A stretch of 64,000 nt of DNA, from NCBI RefSeq assembly GCF_014646515.1, contig NZ_BMNK01000003.1, positions 1 to 64,000 on the forward strand, written 5' to 3'. Of this stretch, positions 33,071 to 41,830 are shown in pieces (the stretch's first letter is position 1; the number at the start of each line of letters is the position of its first letter). The position numbers and the translations under genes are program-made. The notes beneath the pieces are model-generated. The model worked only from the letters and a program-made list of their open reading frames with translations. It searched no databases and was not told the origin of the DNA. This stretch comes from Nonomuraea glycinis. Lineage in GTDB: Bacteria > Actinomycetota > Actinomycetes > Streptosporangiales > Streptosporangiaceae.

Positions 33071-33920
33071 GGAACTCGGCGGTCGCGTCGACGGCCTGGG
33101 TGACGTACGGCTCGCGGTCGTACAGGTCGATGTGCCGCTTGGCGTCCAGCCACACCAGCCGCTTGGGCTCGTCCAGCCGCTTGTACGCCTCCTCCGCGCC
33201 CTCCGGTGAGCAGAACCGGTCGATCACGCCGTGCACGATCAGCGCCGGTTTCGGCGAGAGGAAGTCGGCGCCCATCAGGTTGTCCATCGTGATCAGCTCC
33301 AGCACGCTTGCCCGGGTGACCTGGTTCGCCCAGTGCGGGGAGGGCGAGGCGCCGTAGTAGGAGAACGGCTCGTCCCCGGGCATGGCGGCCTCGCCCTCCT
33401 CGGCCACGGCCGGCAGATACTCGACCGGTCCGCCCTGGTCCTGCCGCTCCAGCACCTCGGTGTACGAGCCGAGCACCGCGTCGTAGTCCATGCCGGACCG
33501 CATGCCGTAGGGGTTGTTGTAGGCCCCCGCGATGCCGGCGAACACCTTCACCCGGGGGTCGAAGGCGGCGAACTTGAGCGCGTAGCCGCCGCCCAGGCAG
33601 ATGCCGACCGCGCCGATCCGGTCCCCGTCGACCTCGGGCCTGGCCCGCAGGAGCGACACCGCGGCCCGCAGGTCGTGCAGCTTGCCCTGCGGGTCCTCGT
33701 GGCAGCGCGGCTCCCCGCCGGACTCGCCCCAGTTGCGGTGGTCGAAGGCGAGGGTGACATAGCCGCGCTCGGCCAGCCGCTCGGCGTACAGGCCGGTGAC
33801 CTGATCGCGGACCCCGGTGAACGGGCCGGTGAGGACCAGCGCGGGCCGCGCCCCCGTCCCCTCCGGCACCCGGAGCTCTCCCACCAGCGTGACGCCGTCG
33901 ACGGCGAACTCGATTCTCAT
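33054..33920 (-). CDS. alpha/beta hydrolase, dienelactone-hydrolase type
   Basis: Cytosolic hydrolase of 288 residues with the alpha/beta-hydrolase fold. The nucleophile elbow reads GICLGGGYA, so a Cys replaces the Ser of lipases, as in dienelactone hydrolases. VTLAFDHRNWGESGGEP forms the oxyanion region, the acid is probably in IVHGVIDRFCSPEGAEE, and the His is in AKRHIDLYD. It resembles proteins related to the Polyketide-type DLH/YcjY hydrolases; the substrate is unknown. It is a single gene between the alpha-galactosidase (convergent) and the putrescine operon. Its 3' end has been tandemly duplicated. Confidence 0.83.
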   Translation of the reverse strand: MRIEFAVDGVTLVGELRVPEGTGARPALVLTGPFTGVRDQVTGLYAERLAERGYVTLAFDHRNWGESGGEPRCHEDPQGKLHDLRAAVSLLRARPEVDGDRIGAVGICLGGGYALKFAAFDPRVKVFAGIAGAYNNPYGMRSGMDYDAVLGSYTEVLERQDQGGPVEYLPAVAEEGEAAMPGDEPFSYYGASPSPHWANQVTRASVLELITMDNLMGADFLSPKPALIVHGVIDRFCSPEGAEEAYKRLDEPKRLVWLDAKRHIDLYDREPYVTQAVDATAEFLSQHL

Positions 33921-33934
33921 GCCCCCAGTCTGGT

Positions 33935-33972
33935 CGAACCGCCCGCGCGAGGTAGGGGCCGCGGGCGGTTCG
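33935..33972 (-). terminator. terminator hairpin after the PuuB-like oxidase gene
   Basis: A perfect 13-bp stem CGAACCGCCCGCG/CGCGGGCGGTTCG (33935-33947 with 33960-33972) and a 12-nt loop lie 10 nt after the oxidase stop and before the hydrolase start, both on the minus strand. It marks the end of the putrescine operon. Confidence 0.75.
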
Positions 33973-33981
33973 AGAGGGCGA

Positions 33982-35385
33982 TCAGGAGTCGAAGCCGAGC
34001 CCCATCCGGTCCAGCGCCCGCAGCCACAGATTGCGTCTGCCCTGGTGCTGGTCCGCCTGGGCGATCGACCAGCGGGTGAACTGGATGACCCCCGACCGCA
34101 CCGGCTCCGGCGGGAACGGGACCGGCTTCTCCTTCACCATGCGCAGCTCGGTCCGCTCGGTGCGCTCCCCCGACAGCAGGTCGAGCATGACGTTCGCGCC
34201 GAAGCGGGTCGCGCCGACGCCCATGCCGGTGTAGCCGACCGCGTACGCCAGCCGGCCGCCGTGCGCCTGCCCGTAGAAGGCGCTGAAGCGGCTGCAGGTG
34301 TCGATCACGCCGCCCCAGCGGTGCGAGAACCGCACGTCCTCCAACTGCGGGAAGGTGTCGTAGAAATGCCCGGCCAGCTTGGCGAAGGTCTCGTCACGCT
34401 GGTCGTACTCCGGCTTGACGTGGCCGCCGTTGTAGTAGACGGCGTCGTAGCCGCCCCACAGGATGCGGTTGTCGTCGGTCAGCCGGTAGTAGTGGAACTG
34501 GTTGGCCGCGTCGCCCACGCCCTGCCTGTTGCGCCAGCCCACCTCGGCGAGCTGCGCGTCGCTGAGCGGCTCGGTGGTCAGCGCGTAGTCGTACACCGGC
34601 ACCACGAAGTGCCTCAGGCGGCGCAGCAACGGCGGGAAGACACCGGTGCCGAGCGCCACCCGGCGGGCGGTGACGGCCCCCTGCGGGGTGCGCAGGCCGA
34701 TGGTGACGCCGTCGTCGTGCAGCGAACGTACCGGCGTGCGCTCGTAGACCCGCACGCCGAGCCGGACGCACGCCTCGCGCAGCCCCCATGCCAGCCTGGC
34801 CGGGTCCACCATGGCGCAGCCGCTGCGCTCCCACAGGCCGCCCAGGTAGGTGGGCGAGTTGACCTCGGCCCGCACCTGATCCCGGTCCAGCGGCACGTAG
34901 TCGAGGCCGAGCTGCTCGATGAGGTCGAGGTGCTCGTGCAGCGCGTCGAGCTGCCACGGCTCGGTGGCGACGTTCAGCTCGCCGGTGCGCTCGAAGGAGC
35001 AGTCGACGCCGTAGCGCTGCAGCGTCCGCTCGATCTCGTCCAGGTTCTCGACGCCCATGCGCTCCAGCCGGTCGATCTCCTCCGGCCAGCGCTCCAGCCC
35101 GTTGGGCAGGCCATGGGTCAGGGTCGCCATGCAGAACCCGCCGTTGCGGCCGGACGCCGCCCAGCCGATCCTGCGCCCCTCCAGCAGGATCACGTCCTGC
35201 GAGGGGTCTCGCTCCTTGGCCATCAGGGCGGTCCACAGCCCCGAGAAGCCGCCGCCGACCACGACCAGGTCGGCGCTCGTGTTGCCGACGAGCCGCGGTC
35301 GCGGCTCTGGCCTGGCCGGACTGTCCAGCCAGTACGGCTTGCGCTCCGCGTCAGCAAGCGCCTTCAGCGGATCCACACATCCCAC
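33982..35385 (-). CDS. FAD-dependent oxidoreductase, PuuB (gamma-glutamylputrescine oxidase)-like
   Basis: Flavoprotein of 467 residues of the DAO/PuuB family. The N-terminal dinucleotide-binding motif DLVVVGGGFSGLWTALMAKE lies at residues 39-58, followed by LLEGRRIGWAASGRNGGF, where the SGRNGG run is typical of PuuB-like amine oxidases. The C-terminal FAD contact GYTGMGVGATRFG and the substrate-side motif WGGYDAVYYNG are also present. It probably oxidises putrescine or gamma-glutamylputrescine to the aldehyde used by the aldehyde dehydrogenase at the head of this operon. The gene is separated from potC by 131 nt that include a small hairpin, so it may have a reduced or separate transcript. 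Confidence 0.83.
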   Translation of the reverse strand: MGCVDPLKALADAERKPYWLDSPARPEPRPRLVGNTSADLVVVGGGFSGLWTALMAKERDPSQDVILLEGRRIGWAASGRNGGFCMATLTHGLPNGLERWPEEIDRLERMGVENLDEIERTLQRYGVDCSFERTGELNVATEPWQLDALHEHLDLIEQLGLDYVPLDRDQVRAEVNSPTYLGGLWERSGCAMVDPARLAWGLREACVRLGVRVYERTPVRSLHDDGVTIGLRTPQGAVTARRVALGTGVFPPLLRRLRHFVVPVYDYALTTEPLSDAQLAEVGWRNRQGVGDAANQFHYYRLTDDNRILWGGYDAVYYNGGHVKPEYDQRDETFAKLAGHFYDTFPQLEDVRFSHRWGGVIDTCSRFSAFYGQAHGGRLAYAVGYTGMGVGATRFGANVMLDLLSGERTERTELRMVKEKPVPFPPEPVRSGVIQFTRWSIAQADQHQGRRNLWLRALDRMGLGFDS

Positions 35386-35493
35386 ATCCCTTACGGTGAC
35401 TCAGCTATGAAAATCGCGGGACCAATACGGTGATCACGCGCGGGTTCCCCCCGCCGAAATCCGATCTCGCCTCCCTGTTCTTTGCCGTAGGAG

Positions 35494-35511
35494 CCCCCGC
35501 TGACGCGGGGG
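35494..35511 (-). terminator. small hairpin after potC
   Basis: CCCCCGC (35494-35500) and GCGGGGG (35505-35511) with a TGAC tetraloop lie 6 nt after the potC-like stop. No U-tract follows. It could lower transcription into the downstream PuuB-like gene or act only as an RNA stabiliser. Confidence 0.5.
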
Positions 35512-35516
35512 AAATC

Positions 35517-36308
35517 TCATGTGTGGGCACGCCGCCGTGCCGCGACCGCGTTGGCGATCGCGATCAGCACCCCGATACCGAAGATCAGCGTACCCATCAC
35601 GTTGACCTGAGGAGGAATGCCGGTCTTGACCGAGCCGACGATCCACAGCGGAAAGGTGAGCGTGGAGCCGTTGACGAAGCTGGTGACCACGTAGTCGTCG
35701 ATGGACAGCGCGAACGCCAGCATCGCCCCGGCGAGCACGCCAGGCAGGATCGAAGGCAGCGTGACCTGCCGGAACGTGGCCCACGGGCCCGCTCCCAGGT
35801 CCTTGGCCGCCTCCTCCAGCGACGGGTCGAGCGTGACGACCCGCGCCCGCACGGTCACGGTCACGAAGGACAGCGAGAACAGCACGTGCGCGATGGTGAT
35901 CGTGATCCGGTCGCGCGGCAGGTTGGCCGAGACGAACAGCGACAGCAGCGACGCGCCCATGACCAGCTCGGGCGTGGAGATGGCGGCGAACACCAGGAAG
36001 TTCGTCGTCCCCTGGCCGCGGAAGCGGTGCCGGCCGAGCGCCAGCCCCAGCATCGTGCCGATCACCACGGTGATGGCGGTGCTGACCAGCGCGATCAGCA
36101 CCGAGTTCCACAGCGCGTCGGTCAGGTCGGGGATCGCGAAGAGCTGGGCGTACCACTTGAGGGTGAAACCGTGCCAGCTCGTGTTGGACTTGCTCGGCGT
36201 GTCGTTGAAGCCGAACAGGATCATCACGGCGATCGGGGAGGACAGCCAGGCGATGACCAGCCAGGTGTAGCCGTGCAGCAGCCGGTCGCCGAGCCTGCCG
36301 CGCCTCAT
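35517..36308 (-). CDS. potC: ABC transporter permease, PotC-type (polyamine)
   Basis: Inner-membrane permease of 263 residues with six helices. The C-proximal EAA loop is EEAAKDLGAGPWATFRQVTLP. The segments SNTSWHGFTLKWYAQLF after the first helix and TPELVMGASLLSLF match PotC-like permeases of spermidine/putrescine importers. Its start overlaps the potB-like stop by 4 nt. With potA, potB and potD it forms a complete polyamine importer. Confidence 0.85.
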   Translation of the reverse strand: MRRGRLGDRLLHGYTWLVIAWLSSPIAVMILFGFNDTPSKSNTSWHGFTLKWYAQLFAIPDLTDALWNSVLIALVSTAITVVIGTMLGLALGRHRFRGQGTTNFLVFAAISTPELVMGASLLSLFVSANLPRDRITITIAHVLFSLSFVTVTVRARVVTLDPSLEEAAKDLGAGPWATFRQVTLPSILPGVLAGAMLAFALSIDDYVVTSFVNGSTLTFPLWIVGSVKTGIPPQVNVMGTLIFGIGVLIAIANAVAARRRAHT

Positions 36309-37156
36309 CGGGCCGCCGCCTCAAGGACGTTCTCGGTGCCGAGCACCCTGGCGTAGATGAAGATGCCCACCAGCAGCACCGCCATCAGGGTGAACGACAG
36401 CGCCGAGGCCGTCGGGTAGTCGTTGTTCACCAGGTATTCCGTCTGGATGATGTTGCCGATCATGGTGTTGCCGGTGCCGCCGAGCACCTGGGCGTTGATC
36501 GGGTCGGCCGTGGCGGGCACGAACGTCATCAGCACCCCGGCGAACACGCCCGGCAGCGACAGCGGCAGCACCACCTTGCGGAACGCCGCGCTCCGCGTGG
36601 CGTACAGGTCCTGCGCCGCCTCCACCACGCGCGGGTCCACCCGCTCCAGCGACACGTAGATCGGCAGGATCATGAACGGCAGCCAGTTGTACGTCAGCCC
36701 CGCCACCACCGCGAAGGCCGTGGCCAGCACGTGGAAGTCCGGAGGCAGCAGCCCCCACCCCTTCAGCGTGCCGAACAGGATCCCGTCGTCGGACAGCAGG
36801 AAGCCCCACGAGATCGTCCGCAGCACGAACGACACGAAGAACGGCAGCAGCAGCAGGAACAGGTACATCGACTTGCGGCTGCCGCCCTTGAAGGCGATCC
36901 AGTAGGCCACCGGGTAGCCGATCACCAGCATGGCGGCCGTCGCCAGCCCGCCGTACAGCAGGGAGCGGGCGAACTGGGTGCCGTAGGCGCTGATCGCGTC
37001 GCCGTAGTTGGAGAAGCTGAACGTCATGACGAAGCCGTCGATCACGTTGCCGGTCTGCAGCGACACCGACGCCATCGCCGCCAGCGGGACCACCAGGAAG
37101 ATCGCCAGCCACATCCAGCTCGGCAGCGCGAGCAGGTAGGGGGTGAGCCGTCTCAT
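36305..37156 (-). CDS. potB: ABC transporter permease, PotB-type (polyamine)
   Basis: Inner-membrane permease of 283 residues with six helices. The first lies at about 8-29. LLYGGLATAAMLVIGYPVAYWIA and LLLLPFFVSFVLRTISWGFLL are characteristic of PotB, and the EAA loop is VEAAQDLYATRSAAFRKVVLP. The conserved GGTGNTMIGNIIQTEYL near the end is typical of spermidine/putrescine permeases. It starts 4 nt after the binding protein stop and overlaps potC by 4 nt. Confidence 0.87.
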   Translation of the reverse strand: MRRLTPYLLALPSWMWLAIFLVVPLAAMASVSLQTGNVIDGFVMTFSFSNYGDAISAYGTQFARSLLYGGLATAAMLVIGYPVAYWIAFKGGSRKSMYLFLLLLPFFVSFVLRTISWGFLLSDDGILFGTLKGWGLLPPDFHVLATAFAVVAGLTYNWLPFMILPIYVSLERVDPRVVEAAQDLYATRSAAFRKVVLPLSLPGVFAGVLMTFVPATADPINAQVLGGTGNTMIGNIIQTEYLVNNDYPTASALSFTLMAVLLVGIFIYARVLGTENVLEAAAR

Positions 37157-37160
37157 CGGC

Positions 37161-38390
37161 CTAGGCCTGGGTGATCGACTGGAAGATCGGGTTGAACACC
37201 TGCTCCTGCGCGGTGGTCAGCGGGGTGTAGGTGCGCAGCTTGGCGTAGTCGGCCTCGGTCGGGAACATCAGCGGGCTGTCGATCATGTCCAGCAGCGCCT
37301 GCTTGTCCTCGCCCGTCGCGCTGTCCGCCTTCTTGCGCAGCAGGTCCTGCACCGCCGGCACCGGGGTGACGAACTGGATGTACTCATCCAGCTCGGCCGC
37401 CACCTCGGGCTTGTACAGGTAGTCCATGAGCATCATCGCGTCCACCGGGTTGGCGGCGCCCTTGGGGATCATCAGGTTGTCGGTCCAGATCGTGCCGCCC
37501 TCGTCGGGCACCACGAACTTGACCGGCTCCCCGGCGAGCTGGCGCTGGAACACGTCGCCCGACCAGGCCATGGTCACCCAGATGTCGCCCTTGGAGACAG
37601 CGTCGATGTAGTTCTGGTCGTAGTACTTGCGGACGATGCCGTCCTCACGCTGGGCCTTGAGCTTCGCCCCGGCCTTCTGCCAGTCGGCCTCGGTGGACTT
37701 CTCCGGGTCGATGCCGAGGGCGATCATGCCGAAGTTGGCGATCTCCTGGGCGTCGGCCATCATGCCGACCCGGCCCTTGTACTTGGGGTCGAACAGCGCC
37801 GCGATGCTGGTGATGTCGTCCTTGACGTACTTGGTGTTGTACGCGATCCCGGTCACGCCCGAGGTGTAGGGGATCGTGTGGACGTTGCCCGGGTCGTAGG
37901 ACCGCTGCTTGTACTTCTCGCCGGCGTTGGCCAGGAAGTTCGGCAGCTTCGACTGGTCCAGCGTCACCACGTAGCCCAGCTCGATCATGTGCTGGAGCTG
38001 GATGCCGTTGGTCATCACGATGATGTCGTAGCCCAGCGACTGACCGGCGCGGAGCACCGGGTCGGCCTTGCCGAAGAACTCCGCGTTCTCGTTGATGACC
38101 TCTTTGTACTCGTAGGAGATCCCGGTCTCGGCCTTGAACTTCTCCAGCGGGCCCTTGTCCTCCGGCATGTACTCGGGCCAGTTGGCGAAGATGACCTGGC
38201 CGTTCTTCTTCTGCTTGGACCAGAAGTCCGCGACGGCGTCGGCCTTGGGCGGAGCCACCTTCTGACCCTGCACGCCACAGGCGGCCAGGGCGAGCCCTGC
38301 CGCCGACAGGCCGGCGATCCTGAAGGCGTCACGTCGGGTGCGGGGCTGGGTCATCCCTCGGATGAGGGCAGGGGTGTACGGACCGGGCAT
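37161..38390 (-). CDS. potD: polyamine ABC transporter substrate-binding protein, PotD-type
   Basis: Binding protein of about 397-409 residues that captures spermidine or putrescine outside the membrane. The signal RRDAFRIAGLSAAGLALAAC looks like a twin-arginine lipoprotein signal: RRxxFR followed by LAAC. This places the true start at either the ATG at 38390 or, more likely, the ATG at 38354 (MTQPRTRRDAFR). Family motifs are VIFANWPEYMPED, KFKAETGISYEYKEV and WVTMAWSGDVFQ. The first start lies 3 nt after the potA stop. The Tat-type export of a lipoprotein is common in actinobacteria. Confidence 0.88.
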   Translation of the reverse strand: MPGPYTPALIRGMTQPRTRRDAFRIAGLSAAGLALAACGVQGQKVAPPKADAVADFWSKQKKNGQVIFANWPEYMPEDKGPLEKFKAETGISYEYKEVINENAEFFGKADPVLRAGQSLGYDIIVMTNGIQLQHMIELGYVVTLDQSKLPNFLANAGEKYKQRSYDPGNVHTIPYTSGVTGIAYNTKYVKDDITSIAALFDPKYKGRVGMMADAQEIANFGMIALGIDPEKSTEADWQKAGAKLKAQREDGIVRKYYDQNYIDAVSKGDIWVTMAWSGDVFQRQLAGEPVKFVVPDEGGTIWTDNLMIPKGAANPVDAMMLMDYLYKPEVAAELDEYIQFVTPVPAVQDLLRKKADSATGEDKQALLDMIDSPLMFPTEADYAKLRTYTPLTTAQEQVFNPIFQSITQA

Positions 38391-38393
38391 GGA

Positions 38394-39473
38394 TCAACTT
38401 CCCATCACATAAGAGTGCTGCGCCTGCCACGACAGCCAGACGGAGTCGCCCCGCTCCGCGGTGATCGTCGAGTCGTGCGCGTTCTGCTGGAACACCGTGA
38501 TCTCGGCCCCGTCGGCGAGGCTCACGGTGTAGCTGTTGTACGTGCCCAGGTAGACCACCTCGGCCACCGTCCCCGGCACGACGCTCAGGTCGCCGTCCGG
38601 TTCGTCCACGGACAGGATGATCTTCTCGGGCCTGACGGTCACCGAGACCTCGCCGTCGTGCTGGGGCACCAGCACCCGGCCTTCCCCGATCCGCAGGACG
38701 CCCGCGGTGGCGGTGCCGGCCATCAGGTTGGAGGTGCCGATGAACCCCGCCACGAACGTCGTCGCGGGACTCTCGTAGATCTCACGCGGCCCGGCCAGTT
38801 GCTCGACCAGGCCGTCCTTCATGACCGCGATCCTGTCGCTCATGGTCAGCGCCTCGTTCTGGTCGTGCGTCACGTACACGAACGTGATGCCGACCTCGCG
38901 CTGGATGCGCTTGAGCTCCAGCTGCATGGCCTGGCGGAGCTTGAGGTCGAGCGCGCCGAGCGGCTCGTCCAGCAGCAGCGCCCTGGGCCTGTTGACCAGG
39001 GCGCGGGCCAGCGCGACCCGCTGCTGCTGGCCGCCCGACAGCTCGCGCGGCCGACGTTTCTCCCTGCCCGTGAGGTCGACGATCTCCAGCATCTCGCCGA
39101 CCCGCCGCCGGATCTCCTCCTGCGGCGTTCTGCGCTGCTTCAGCCCGAACGCCACGTTGTCCCAGACGCTCATGTGCGGGAACAGCGCGTAGGACTGGAA
39201 GACCATGTTCACATCGCGCTTGTTGGGCGGGACGTTCGTCACGTCCTCGCCGCGCAGCCGGACCACACCCTTGGACGGCTCCTCGAAGCCCGCGATCATC
39301 CGCATGGTGGTGGTCTTGCCGCACCCCGACGGGCCGAGGAGGGAGAAGAACTCTCCCTCACCGACCGCCAGCGTCACGCCCTTGACCGCCTGCACGACTT
39401 CGCCGTGCGAGACGTACTCCTTGACGACGTCCTGTAGTTCGATCGCGCTGTCGGTCAAACCTCGCTCGGCCAT
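38394..39473 (-). CDS. potA: ABC transporter ATP-binding protein, PotA-type (polyamine)
   Basis: ATPase of 359 residues energising the polyamine importer at the cytosolic side. Walker [19 protein letters not shown] (about 44-61), Q-loop [10 protein letters not shown], signature [15 protein letters not shown], Walker [13 protein letters not shown] and H-loop VTHDQ are all intact. The C-terminal TOBE domain (about 270-359) is typical of PotA/MalK regulatory ATPases. It follows the aldehyde dehydrogenase by 22 nt and precedes potD by 3 nt, in one operon. Confidence 0.92.
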   Translation of the reverse strand: MAERGLTDSAIELQDVVKEYVSHGEVVQAVKGVTLAVGEGEFFSLLGPSGCGKTTTMRMIAGFEEPSKGVVRLRGEDVTNVPPNKRDVNMVFQSYALFPHMSVWDNVAFGLKQRRTPQEEIRRRVGEMLEIVDLTGREKRRPRELSGGQQQRVALARALVNRPRALLLDEPLGALDLKLRQAMQLELKRIQREVGITFVYVTHDQNEALTMSDRIAVMKDGLVEQLAGPREIYESPATTFVAGFIGTSNLMAGTATAGVLRIGEGRVLVPQHDGEVSVTVRPEKIILSVDEPDGDLSVVPGTVAEVVYLGTYNSYTVSLADGAEITVFQQNAHDSTITAERGDSVWLSWQAQHSYVMGS

Positions 39474-39495
39474 TCAGGAAGATTCCCTTTGTGCG

Positions 39496-40929
39496 CTATT
39501 CGCCGATGTAGTGCATGACGTGCTTGACCCTCGTGTAGTCGTGCAAGCCGAATACCGAAAGATCCTTGCCGTAGCCCGAGTGCTTGAAGCCGCCGTGCGG
39601 CATCTCCGACACGAACGGGATATGGGTGTTGACCCAGACCACGCCGAAGTCGAGCCGGTTCGACATGCGCATCGCCCGGCCGTGATCGGAGGTCCAGACC
39701 GAGCCGCTCAGGCCGTAGCGAACGTCATTGGCCTTGGCCAGCGCGTCGGCCTCGTCGGCGAACGTCTGGACGGTGATGACCGGGCCGAAGACCTCGTCCT
39801 GGATCATCTCGTCGTCCTGCTTGAGGCCGTCGACGACGGTGGGGGCGAAGAAGTAGCCCCGGTCGCCGATCCGGTGACCGCCGGTCACCACCTTGGCGTG
39901 CGCCGGGACGCGGTCGAGGAAGCCCTGGACCTTGGCGAGCTGGCTGTCGTTGTTGAGCGGCCCGTACAGGGCGTCCTCGTTGGACAGGTCACCGGTCACG
40001 GTGGCCCCGGCCGCCTCGGTGAGCGCCGCCACGAACTCGTCGTGCACGCTCTCGTGCACCAGCACCCGGCAGGCGGCGGTGCAGTCCTGGCCCGCGTTGT
40101 AGAAGCCGGCGACGGCGATGTCCTCGGCGGCCTTGCGCAGGTTCTTCACGTCCTCGAACACCACGACGGGGGCCTTGCCGCCGAGCTCCAGGTGGACGCG
40201 CTTGAGGTCGTCGGCGGCGCTCCTGGCCACCGACATGCCCGCGCCGACCGAGCCGGTGATCGCCACCATGGCGGCGGTCGGGTGGGCCACCACCAGGGCG
40301 CCGGTCTCGCGGTCGCCGGTGACGACGTTGAAGACGCCGGCGGGCAGCACCTCGCCGAGGATCTCGGCGAGCTTGACCGTGGAGGCGGGGGTGGTGTCGG
40401 ACGGCTTGAGCACGATCGTGTTGCCGGCCGCCAGCGCCGGGGCGATCTTCCAGACGGCCATCATCATCGGGTAGTTCCACGGCGTGACCTGGCCGATCAC
40501 CCCGATCGGCTCGTGCCGAATGATGCTGGTGTGCTCGGCGAGGAACTCACCGGCCGTCGGGCCCTCCAGGGTGCGGGCGGCGCCGGCGAAGAAGCGGAAG
40601 TGATCGGCCGCGACCGGGGTCTCGTCCTCGGCCATGCGGGCGCGCGGCTTGCCGGTGTTGAGGCACTCGGCCTCGTTGATCTCGTCGGCCCGTGCCTCGA
40701 TGGCGTCGGCGACCTTGAGCAGCAGGTTCGCCCGCTCGCCGGGGGTGGTCCGGCCCCACGACTCGAACGCCGCGGCGGCCGCGGCGAAGGCGGTGTCCAC
40801 GTCCTCCGCGCCGGAGATGGGGGCCTGGAGATAGGCCTCGCCGGTGCAGGGATCAATGACATCGGAGAAACGGCCGCTCTTGGCGTCCACGAGCTCACCG
40901 TTGATGAAGTTCTGCAGACGGGTCGTCAT
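39496..40929 (-). CDS. NAD-dependent aminobutyraldehyde dehydrogenase (PuuC/PatD type)
   Basis: Aldehyde dehydrogenase of 477 residues that would oxidise 4-aminobutyraldehyde (or its gamma-glutamyl form) to GABA in putrescine breakdown. The catalytic Cys283 is in GQDCTAACR, the general base Glu in LELGGKAPVVVF, and NAD contacts are in TPWNYPMMMAVWKIAPALAAGN and ITGSVGAG. The C-terminal HIPFVSEMPHGGFKHSGYGKD is typical of gamma-aminobutyraldehyde dehydrogenases. The ATG at 40929 has a GGGAGGG SD within, and overlaps the stop of, a 23-codon upstream ORF. It heads the operon with the potABCD importer, divergent from an Lrp-type regulator. Confidence 0.9.
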   Translation of the reverse strand: MTTRLQNFINGELVDAKSGRFSDVIDPCTGEAYLQAPISGAEDVDTAFAAAAAAFESWGRTTPGERANLLLKVADAIEARADEINEAECLNTGKPRARMAEDETPVAADHFRFFAGAARTLEGPTAGEFLAEHTSIIRHEPIGVIGQVTPWNYPMMMAVWKIAPALAAGNTIVLKPSDTTPASTVKLAEILGEVLPAGVFNVVTGDRETGALVVAHPTAAMVAITGSVGAGMSVARSAADDLKRVHLELGGKAPVVVFEDVKNLRKAAEDIAVAGFYNAGQDCTAACRVLVHESVHDEFVAALTEAAGATVTGDLSNEDALYGPLNNDSQLAKVQGFLDRVPAHAKVVTGGHRIGDRGYFFAPTVVDGLKQDDEMIQDEVFGPVITVQTFADEADALAKANDVRYGLSGSVWTSDHGRAMRMSNRLDFGVVWVNTHIPFVSEMPHGGFKHSGYGKDLSVFGLHDYTRVKHVMHYIGE

Positions 40930-40997
40930 GCGCCCTCCCTGTCGGTCGAATGACCAAAGATGCTTTGTCCAAGGGTGACCTCGACAAGCTCGGTCAT
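40926..40997 (-). CDS. 23-residue upstream ORF coupled to the aldehyde dehydrogenase gene
   Basis: Small ORF MTELVEVTLGQSIFGHSTDREGA with a strong GAGGGGG SD (minus strand, 41003-41009) 5 nt before its ATG. Its TGA overlaps the ATG of the aldehyde dehydrogenase by 4 nt (ATGA). It is therefore probably translated, and could act as a leader peptide that couples or meters translation of the putrescine operon. No family is recognised. Confidence 0.5.
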   Translation of the reverse strand: MTELVEVTLGQSIFGHSTDREGA

Positions 40998-41192
40998 GAA
41001 GACCCCCTCGTGAGGCTGAGATTTTGCGACTCTTACAGAGTAAGTGCAATCGAACAAGGGATTTCGTGGCGAAGATACCAAATTGCTACGAATTCGCTTG
41101 ACAGGTGGGCCAGAACTGACAACATGTCGCACCAGGACGGCAATCCAGCGGGAACGCCCCCGTAACGCCGGACCGCTAGGAGGGTTCTTCGC

Positions 41193-41687
41193 ATGACGAC
41201 GCCGCCGCGCGTACGCCGCAGCAACGACGCCGAGCCCGGGCAGTTCGTTCTCGACGATCTCGCCAAGCAGATCATCGAACAACTCCAGTCCGACGGCCGC
41301 AAGCCCTACGCCGCGATCGGCAAGGCGGTGGGGCTGTCAGAGGCGGCGGTACGCCAGCGCGTGCAGCGACTGCAGGATGCCGGGGTCATGCAGATCGTCG
41401 CGGTCACCGACCCGCTCACGCTCGGCTTCCCCCGCCAGGCCATGATCGGCGTCACCTGCGAGGGCGATCTGGAGGCCGTGGCCGACGAACTCGCCGCCAT
41501 CGACGAGATCGACTACGTGGTGCTCACGGCCGGGTCCTTCGACGTCATCGTCGAGGTGGTGTGCGAGGGCGACCGCCACCTGCTGGAGATCCTCAGCAAG
41601 ATCCGCGCCATCCCGGCGGTCCGCGCCACCGAGTCCTTCGTCTACCTCAAACTCCGCAAACAAACCTACTCCTGGGGCACCCGCTGA
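41193..41687 (+). CDS. Lrp/AsnC family transcriptional regulator
   Basis: DNA-binding regulator of 164 residues. The N-terminal winged HTH (about 15-75: LDDLAKQIIEQLQSDGRKP, AAIGKAVGLSEAAVRQRVQRL) is followed by an RAM/AsnC ligand domain (about 85-155) with DEIDYVVLTAGSFDVIVEV and the typical ending VYLKLRKQ. A GGAGGG SD precedes the ATG by 8 nt. It is divergent from the putrescine operon and is the obvious candidate regulator of it, perhaps responding to an amino acid or GABA. A TTGACA at 41098-41103 is a possible -35 for this gene. The 263-nt gap between the divergent genes also holds the 23-codon ORF. Confidence 0.88.
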   Translation: MTTPPRVRRSNDAEPGQFVLDDLAKQIIEQLQSDGRKPYAAIGKAVGLSEAAVRQRVQRLQDAGVMQIVAVTDPLTLGFPRQAMIGVTCEGDLEAVADELAAIDEIDYVVLTAGSFDVIVEVVCEGDRHLLEILSKIRAIPAVRATESFVYLKLRKQTYSWGTR

Positions 41688-41719
41688 CCCAGGCGTAGGT
41701 GAGCGCGGCTCGGATCGGC

Positions 41720-41754
41720 AGCGGGGATCGATCTTCAACGCGTCGATCCCCGCT
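41720..41754 (+). terminator. terminator of the Lrp-type regulator gene
   Basis: A perfect 12-bp stem AGCGGGGATCGA/TCGATCCCCGCT (41720-41731 with 41743-41754) and an 11-nt loop lie 33 nt after the regulator stop, followed by a pyrimidine-rich CTCCCTTCTC tail. It also stands between convergent transcripts (the regulator and the mannosidase operon). Confidence 0.75.
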
Positions 41755-41830
41755 CTCCCTTCTCAGGCGAAGAGCTCCTCAACGGCGTCCACGAAGGACG
41801 CCCGCTGGATCCAGCGCTGCCAGCCCTTCA

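Noticed and set aside
37143..39437. 764-residue open frame on the plus strand across potD/potA
   Set aside because: Composition (His/Asp/Val/Leu-rich, no domain) and its exact opposition to well-conserved potD and potA show it is a shadow frame.
40950..41165. 71-residue plus-strand ORF in the putrescine/Lrp intergenic region
   Set aside because: No SD, no domain, and it opposes the well-initiated 23-codon ORF and promoter sequence.
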